Source of the DNA: Apiosordaria backusii
Taxonomy: Eukaryota; Ascomycota; Sordariomycetes; Sordariales; Lasiosphaeriaceae
Direction: 5' to 3'
NCBI GenBank assembly: GCA_030549205.1
Contig: JAUKTV010000006.1
Coordinates: 1 to 64,000, forward strand
Length of the DNA stretch: 64,000 nucleotides
The notes under the pieces were generated by a model. The model was not told the origin of the DNA. It made no database searches and saw only the letters and a program-made list of their open reading frames with translations. Positions 57,732 through 64,000 of this stretch are shown piece by piece (position 1 is the first letter of the stretch; the number at the start of each line of letters is the position of its first letter). Made by a program: the position numbers and the translations under genes.

Positions 57732-58963
57732 TCATCCCAACCACAAGACATGGTCTACATATTTATCTTTCCACGTAAGCTGTGGGCATGGCGCGTCAAG
57801 GGGATATACAGCCAGGTTTTGACTATAAGAAACTCCCAAGTCATACATAAACTGCTCACACCAACCAACCAAGATCATCAGCAGAAGCATCAAAGTCCAA
57901 ATACCGCTTACGGCAGCTCCCAAAATCAGTGTGACAGAACCCAAAACTCGCCATAAACTGAAAACAGGCCTGAGCCATCTGCGAGCTCCCCTACCATCCA
58001 GGGGAGACATCATAAATTTGATGAGGTCTTTTCTCAGGCGGCTTTCCCCAATCAAAACGAATGCACCAAAGGGAAACATCACACCCACGCAGCCCAAAAC
58101 CAAATAGGGCCCAGCTTTGAGATATTGGACAGCGTCTAGTGAGAAAAACATGTCCTTTATAAGGTTGCAGCCAAAAACATGTATGGGATCCGTCTTCAGG
58201 ATGCCGCGAATCGCAGCCGATATTGCAAGGTTTTTAACCAGCCTCACGAAGTGACCGTGGATAGCTACTTCCTCGCGGCAGCTGTCCCGGAAAAACAATG
58301 CGACCTTGTCAAGAGTTGTCCTGTCTCCACCAGGGACACTCTTGTTGAATAACGGGATAGGCAATGTGTGACATATCCGCAGAACACCGACAAGAAGGCC
58401 TCCGCAGGCTAGTTCAAACATCCTCTGGTCCATTGGCGCCACTGCATTGTTGTGTGATCGACGAGAGTAGAGAAAGATAGTACCTGAACACTGTGCGAGA
58501 AAAAGGATGGTCACCAACACGCTCCCAATAGCACCCGCCCAGTGTTCGGATGGTGAGGGTCTCAGAGTATGTCCCTCTTCTGGCGTGCTGATCGTTGATA
58601 ATGGGGAGTATGTTCTCCGTGGCGCCTTGCCAAAAAGATGACGCAGACTTCTTATCAGTTCTTCGTTAGGGTTTACGACCGAGAGGGTCTCCCCCCTCTT
58701 TAACTGTTGTTGGAATCGACAGGCACCATGGAACACCAAGATACACGCGATGCCCACGATGTACTTGAAAGCAAAGTTGAGTGGTGCAATAAGGTTAAGG
58801 ACAGGTTTGTTCTGTCTCTGGTCTGCATAAATCGACAAAAAAAGGTGAGGATAGTAACGGCGAGGACGATGAATTTTGGGAAAAAGTCTGATGCACCGCG
58901 ACGACCCTCGAGAGGGCAAAGCGGTTCCTGTAGGTTGCGGCCATTCAATGTCGAGTCATCCAT
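57732..58963 (-). CDS. Multi-pass membrane protein, 1-nt frameshift near the N-terminus
   Basis: Starts MDDSTLNGRNLQEPLCPLEG at 58963 and reaches FIVLAVTILTFF. The natural continuation, LSIYADQRQNKPVLNLIAPL, is in another frame; one extra T in the T7 run (plus-strand A run about 58837-58843) would join them to give about 410 aa. Six hydrophobic helices are visible, including FKYIVGIACILVFHGA, GSVLVTILFLAQCSGTIFLY, YLVLGCVGVMFPFGAFVLIG and LILGAAVSGIWTLMLLLMIL. A stretch near the middle (RDSCREEVAIHG) is soluble. I do not recognise a family. It is transcribed head to head with the STAND-N/G-alpha fusion, with 390 bp between starts. The break could be assembly error. Confidence 0.65.
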
Positions 58964-59353
58964 ATTGCTGAAGAGAGTTTGAGGTGGCTGAGGTATTGTC
59001 GCAGCGCGGGGGACAATCTCAGCTCTTATATCTCAACATTATTATGCACCTTATGTGGGCAAAGTGGCTTGGCGGTTGGGGGCTGCATTAATTGCAGCAT
59101 TGCTAACCACAGAGAGAGTCAAAAGTCACATGATGTCGCCTACTCTGCAATACATCTGGCGGGCGCCCTCTTCAATATTGGTGGGGTAGCTGCTCGTTGG
59201 GCGCTTCGAGCAGAGCCTCGGTGCACTGCCACCTTCGGGCCTCCAAGGCCTGCCATTCACATGCACTCTGAGCTTCTCTATGACTGCGTTCAAAGATCTC
59301 AATGGTTCTCGGATTTCTTTGAAGCTCACTACTTCTATATTCCGAATCGGTCC
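58964..59353. promoter_or_regulatory. Shared divergent promoter, membrane protein / G-alpha fusion
   Basis: 390 bp between opposite start codons. The plus-strand frame of the G-alpha fusion stays open upstream to 58979, but the conserved N-terminal domain begins at 59354-59360, so I treat this stretch as promoter and leader. The tight spacing makes co-regulation likely. Confidence 0.5.
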
Positions 59354-61393
59354 ATGGCGATGGCTGATCCTCTATCAATTGTCGGTGCAGTAGGCTCTGT
59401 GGCAGGCATCATTGATGTCTTGACACGGTCCATGGGCGCCATCGCCACACTACGCAGCCAGTACAACGATGCCGATCTGATATTCATGAACCTTACCAGT
59501 CAGCTCAGTGTCCTAAGAACAGGGCTGATCAAGATATCGGAATGGGCCGAGACGGAACCAGAGCCTCACTATCAGCTAATGATGGACTTGGACTCGGTCA
59601 TTCTTTGCTGTCAGATCCTTGCCAGCAAACTCGACAGCCATCTCGAAAGTCTACACCGGGGTAGCCTACGGTTAAGCAGTCTGGGAAAGCTGAAGCTCGC
59701 CTTGAATGGACCGAATATCGACGCTATCCAAAAAATGATAGGACAACAGACGGCCACCCTGACATTGCTCCTAGCGGCCTGCAACACCAAGTCGCTCTCT
59801 GAACAAAGGCAGCTGCTCGAGGCGCCAACTACACGCACCGCCATCGCCGCCATGGAAAAGGACTCGGCGTCCCTGATCGTGCACGAAGACAGGACTTCGA
59901 TATGCACGGTGGAGACCGACACTTTGTCCAGACTCTCCGCCATCTTTCCATTCGACAACCAGTTGCTCACTACCAAGGTCTACGGCCGTGCCTGGAGAAC
60001 AACCCTGTTGGATCATGTCCACAGACGGACGCGGCGAACAGCATCAGACGCCACCACCGTCGTGCCAGCAAAAACCTTCATGACGGTGCCAATACATTTA
60101 GATCAGAATAGACGGAACAGTACTAGCAATATTCCCATCACTCCCTCATCGCCGAGCAAGTCAAAAGTCAAAATTCTATTGTCAGGAACTGGAGGTTCCG
60201 GCAAAACCACCCTCTTGAGACAGGCGCAGATTGTGTGGGGCGGACAAAGCCACCTACCAACACTTGATGAAAAGACTCGCATGAAACGCGAAATCGTCCA
60301 AGAACTTTGTCGCTTTTTCTTTTTACTTCTGTCTAGTCAGGAAGAGCCTGTGGCTCGGTCCGAATATGGTGTGATGCAAAGGATGGTCAGTCATCGCCAA
60401 TAATGAATGCCTTTGATACAGAAGGTGAAAGGTTACTATATCTCTTGCTGACATCATCTACAGGACTTTCTCAGAGACGCCATTGCTATATATGAGGTTG
60501 AACATTTTTCGGATGTCGAAGATTCGGCCTTTCATGACCGGGTTGTACCTTTCATTCGCAATATCTGGGCTGCTGAGAGTTGGCGCTCTCGTGCAATGAA
60601 AAGCGATGAGTGGTTGGAAAAAGGAACATCGCTTGATGTTTCATAGTATGGTAGCACTTCATCTCATGTATATTTTGTCCACTCGGCTAACTTGCGCGTT
60701 CATCTCCCAGTTTTATGCTTCATCTCGATCGAATCTCTGACAGAAACTATCTGCCAACCGAACAGGATATTATTCACATTTCGTCCGTGGTCCAAACGCT
60801 CGGCATCTCAGACTATGTCTTCGATGTTGGCAAAATACAGTATTGTGTGTACGATGTTGGGGGCACTCGATCTCAGAGAAAGAAATGGATCCATGCCTTT
60901 GAAAACGTCGATATCATCCTATTTCAGGCCCCTCTAGGAGACTACGACAAGCCACTACGCGAGGATGAGGACGCTGTAAGTTCCACATTTGGTTCTGAAG
61001 CCATTCCCCTAGTTTCAAAAAACTAACTTCCCTACCTCCAAGCTCAACATGGCGGAATCGCTCACACTTTTTGAATCCCTTGTCAACTCAAGGTGGTTTG
61101 TTAACACTGCGTTCTTTGTCAACTTCACAAAAATGGACCTCTTTGAACAAAAGGTTAAAAGCCGGCAAAAACCGCTTTCCCAGTATCATCCGGACTACCA
61201 AGGAGACCCAAGCGATGTGAAAGCCGGGGTTCAATTTTTTGTAGACCAGTTTCAAGAACGGATCAAAGAGCGGAAAGGATCCGTTCATGTAACTGTTCTC
61301 GATGCCACTGATACAGCTCAGGCGACGTTGCTGTTGCAGAGGGTTGTGCAGGTGGCAGAGGCGAAGAAGATGAGATGCTCTTCGTTCATCTAA
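59354..61393 (+). CDS. Fusion of fungal STAND-type N-terminal domain with a divergent heterotrimeric G-alpha
   Basis: Four exons (59354-60385, 60464-60645, 60711-60975, 61043-61393) encode 609 aa. Residues 1-160 (MAMADPLSIVGAVGSVAGII, then helices) match the helical N-terminal domain usual on fungal NLR/STAND proteins. The G-alpha part begins with P-loop VKILLSGTGGSGKTTLLRQ (about 272-290) and has a helical insert, YLPTEQDI, switch I VVQTLGI, switch II YDVGGTRSQRKKW (453-464), SLTLFESLVNSRWF, and TKMDLFEQK (522-530). Key departures are Val431 in place of the catalytic Arg, Thr457 in place of the catalytic Gln of DVGGQ, TKMD instead of NKxD, and LDAT instead of TCAT. Mg-coordinating Thr434 remains. 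The C-terminus CSSFI lacks the usual receptor-contact sequence. It might bind GTP without normal hydrolysis. There is no N-terminal MGxxxS myristoylation site. Confidence 0.85.
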
Positions 61394-63057
61394 ATGACAC
61401 TACCTGGAGACTTTGAGCTAGTACTGGGGTGCAAACTTGGAGTTCATGACAAGACTCTTCATGTGATAGCCGTACCTAGGCTGTGGAATTACTGTTATAC
61501 CCCAGCTCCGCTGGAGAGCAGATCAAAGAACGTAAATATGCCAAAGCGCATGCTTTGATACCTGACAGTTCTCTCTCCCAAAATGTGTCTCATCACGAGT
61601 CATCAAGTCGTCATAGACATGTGATCTTACAAAACAACATGAACGAATTTTTATGGCGGCGATATTATCCTTTGGGAAAGGTAAGCTGTCGGCATTGGAA
61701 TTATGAAGCGCCATCCGCGATGGCGATGATGGGAAGCAATGACTGCCATCGCTTGGAAAACTCCATATCAACCCTACACTACGGAGCATTCCAGATGGCC
61801 AAGACTCCAGTATGGACCTCCTCGACTGCCGGTCCCGCTGAACAACTCGCAAGGGACCACCGAAAAGCAACAAATGGATTCAAATGGCTCACTCGCTTTC
61901 GGGATTCCTAAACTCGTCGAGCCAGCTTCCCTTCTCAGCTAGAGTCTGTGCGGGACGCATCGTGATGGAGATCTCGGCCTGGACGACCATCGCTAGGGAT
62001 GAGCAGCGGGGATGGCACGACCTCTATCCCTGCGACTGACATCCCGAAAGAAGGAAAGAGGGATCTTGGCAGGCACGACAGGGCAGTGGCAGTGGAACGT
62101 CACCCCGCCCGACAAGATCTGAGCACCGCAGATCTGCACCAAAAAGGACACCCACACACGTGCGGGTCTGCCAGCGAACTTTTGGCATTATTAGTGTACC
62201 CCCAAGCAAACACCCGACCTCTCCCGATATCTGCTACTGCAACTCTGCGCTCTGCATCAACCCCGCATGTTAATGTTTCGAAGTCGACGCCTCAACAGCC
62301 CTCGAGTCGGCTCCCTCGGGCCCTCTATCATACCCTCTTGTCTGCGAGTCGCGAGAAGCACTGCCTGTGATTGGAGAGCGCCCGACGCATTGACCCAAAT
62401 GGCGCCTGACAGATGTCGACATCGCGAGACAAAGCGTCATTGTCTTGAGTGGCAGTTGTAGGGCCTCAGCCCGCTCTTCCTGAAAAGGGGCAAGTCGCCC
62501 CAAAGAAGACGCCCTCCGTTCGAGAAGCTCTGGAAGGCTTGACGAACACGAGACATGCAGCTCCAAACGGGTCGAGGTGAGACCCAGCTGCTGCTCGCCT
62601 TGCCGCAAATAATGCAAACAGACGAGTACCACCCGAGTGGGTAAAAGAAGCAGATCTTCATTCTTCAGCCGAGCCGTGAGACTACCATGCTGAAGTCCGT
62701 CGGGTGCACAGCTGTAGTGTAAGCGCACAGATAGTCTCAGCTGGTTGGTCCACTTGTCTGCGTCCCATTATGGATACATAGCGCCGGGTCAAAGCAAACA
62801 ACGACTGACGCATCTAGCCAAATACGTGATATCATTCCGTTTCATGGTCACAGGTACCGCCGAGTGGCGCCCCGGGATCACTATTCCAAGCTCCTGCTAC
62901 ATATCTTGGCCATCTCGCCCCGCTTCTTGCTTCCCTTCTCTCACTTCATCCCTGATGTAAAACTCACCAACCTCCGCCCGGGAATTGCTCCCATCACGCC
63001 GTCGAGGTTTCCAGACCCTCACTTTCTCCGCGGTCTTGCTGACTGCTCGCCGTTACC
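61394..63057. other. Intergenic between the G-alpha fusion and the RGS gene
   Basis: 1.66 kb with short overlapping frames only. The right end is GC-balanced promoter sequence of the RGS gene. Confidence 0.5.
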
Positions 63058-64000
63058 ATGCCATTCAAGGTTCCCTCATGGCTGCACTGGTACAAGAAGC
63101 CCGAGTACCGGGACATCAAGGAGTACTCGGCCTGTGTCAGCTCCGGTGAAAGACCTCAGAGCCCCAGTCCCGCTGCGATCCCGAGCCGGCTGAGACTTGA
63201 CCGCATCCTCGCCAACAAAACATGCAGTCCAATGTCGCTCTATGACTTTTACATGTACCTGAAGTACATTGAGTTCTCGGCCGAGAACCTCGAGTTTTAC
63301 ATCTGGTGCGCGCATCGTTTGGGTTTGTCACGTCCACAGGTCTAACCAAACCAGGTACAAAAACTACGAAGCATCATATGCCAAAGGTCTCACTCCTGCC
63401 GACAACAAACAATATGGAGCCATCCCTAGTGCGGCAGAGTCAACTTCATCTATCGTCAAGGACAACGAAGCAAGCAGCTCGATTAGTGCCAAAGATCGAG
63501 ACAACGACAACTCTGACGATTCAGATCCCGAAAAGACCCTCCACCGCATCTCCCAGCTTATCGTCGCCAACACCTTGTGTACTCCCCGCTCTTGCTCCCC
63601 GGTCGCCCTCAAGCTCACGCCCGACCAATCCAATGGCAAATCCATCCACATCACCTCTTGCACCTCAGATTCTGCCCCAGCAACGATGAAGCTCATCAAC
63701 TCGGACGGACAGGTCAGCCGCCACGAACTGGACACCATCATTCACATGTTTTTGATGCCCTCCGGAGAGAAAGAGCTGAACATTCCCGCCGCCCTCCGAG
63801 CCCAAACTCTCACCGACTTGCAGAATTCCAGCCACCCCTCCGTTCTCAAACCCGTCGCCGACCACGTCTACGGCCTCATGCACAACTGCTCCCACCGCAA
63901 CTTTGTCCGCCTAGGCGTAGGCAACGGCACCTTCGAGACAATCTGCGTAGCAACCATGATGGGCATCGCCAGCCTCCTCGCCGGCTACCTCGTCGTCCTG
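63058..64000 (+). CDS. RGS-domain protein with C-terminal membrane helices (Rax1-like), partial
   Basis: Exon 1 63058-63305, exon 2 from 63355, still open at the window end, so the C-terminus is missing (297 aa seen). The N-terminal RGS region shows RLRLDRILANKTCSPMSLYD, FYMYLKYIEFSAENLEFYIW and, after the intron, YKNYEASYA. A long Ser/Asp-rich insertion (about 100-180) follows, then the second RGS half SRHELDTIIHMFLMPSGEKE, IPAALRAQTLTDLQ, VLKPVADHVYGLMHN and RNFVRLGVGN. A membrane helix begins at ETICVATMMGIASLLAGYLV. The layout of RGS plus C-terminal helices is that of yeast Rax1 and related fungal RGS proteins. RGS domains accelerate GTP hydrolysis by G-alpha subunits. Confidence 0.85.

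Noticed and set aside
58979..59353. In-frame N-terminal extension of the G-alpha fusion
   Set aside because: Would start 15 bp from the neighbour's ATG and precede a conserved domain start; treated as leader.

Overview
The window is nuclear DNA of a filamentous ascomycete, most likely a sordariomycete close to Podospora/Chaetomium/Neurospora. Genes carry short introns (44-87 nt) with GT...AG ends and C-ending codon preference. Gene families are typical of plant-biomass-degrading moulds (CBM1 modules, GH71, GH94, CE1, CE16). A long transposon is saturated with C-to-T/G-to-A changes of the RIP type. Short palindromic TAGGTACCTA-like motifs recur between genes, as is common in Sordariales. The species assignment is inference.

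Layout: 1-5 kb is mostly non-coding with one small ABM-fold gene. At 5.0-6.6 kb lies a BBE-type FAD oxidoreductase. From 8345 to 17392 lies a complete but dead Ty1/copia LTR retrotransposon (minus strand, 205-bp LTRs, RIP-mutated). Nested in it is an intact, GC-normal Fot1/pogo-type DNA transposon (9025-10886). At 17.7-26.3 kb are an F-box protein, an unrecognised secreted protein, and a divergently transcribed 1185-residue multidomain GH71 alpha-1,3-glucanase. At 26.3-29.6 kb is a NACHT-type NLR/STAND gene. From 30.4 to 39.2 kb come a CE1 esterase with CBM1, a small secreted protein, a small heat-shock protein, a single-span membrane protein and a GH94 phosphorylase with a 1-nt frameshift. 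The stretch 39.2-48.1 kb is nearly gene-free. At 48.1-64 kb are a cAMP-receptor-like GPCR, ArsH, a broken exonuclease-domain gene, a CE16 esterase with CBM1, a multi-pass membrane protein (also with a 1-nt frameshift), a STAND-N/G-alpha fusion, and an RGS-domain protein cut by the window end.

The most unusual item is the gene at 59354-61393. It joins an N-terminal domain of the kind found on fungal NLR (STAND) proteins to a divergent heterotrimeric G-alpha domain. That G-alpha has lost the catalytic Gln and Arg and has altered G4/G5 boxes. It shares a 390-bp divergent promoter with a membrane protein. An RGS gene lies 1.7 kb downstream, a cAMP-type GPCR about 10 kb upstream, and a NACHT gene with a related type of N-terminal domain about 30 kb upstream. 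A functional link among these is a hypothesis only.

The carbohydrate-active genes (GH71, CE1-CBM1, GH94, CE16-CBM1) suggest extracellular wall or plant-polymer degradation plus use of released beta-glucan oligosaccharides. They are dispersed rather than a co-transcribed cluster. Exon boundaries were set by hand from splice motifs and reading-frame continuity.
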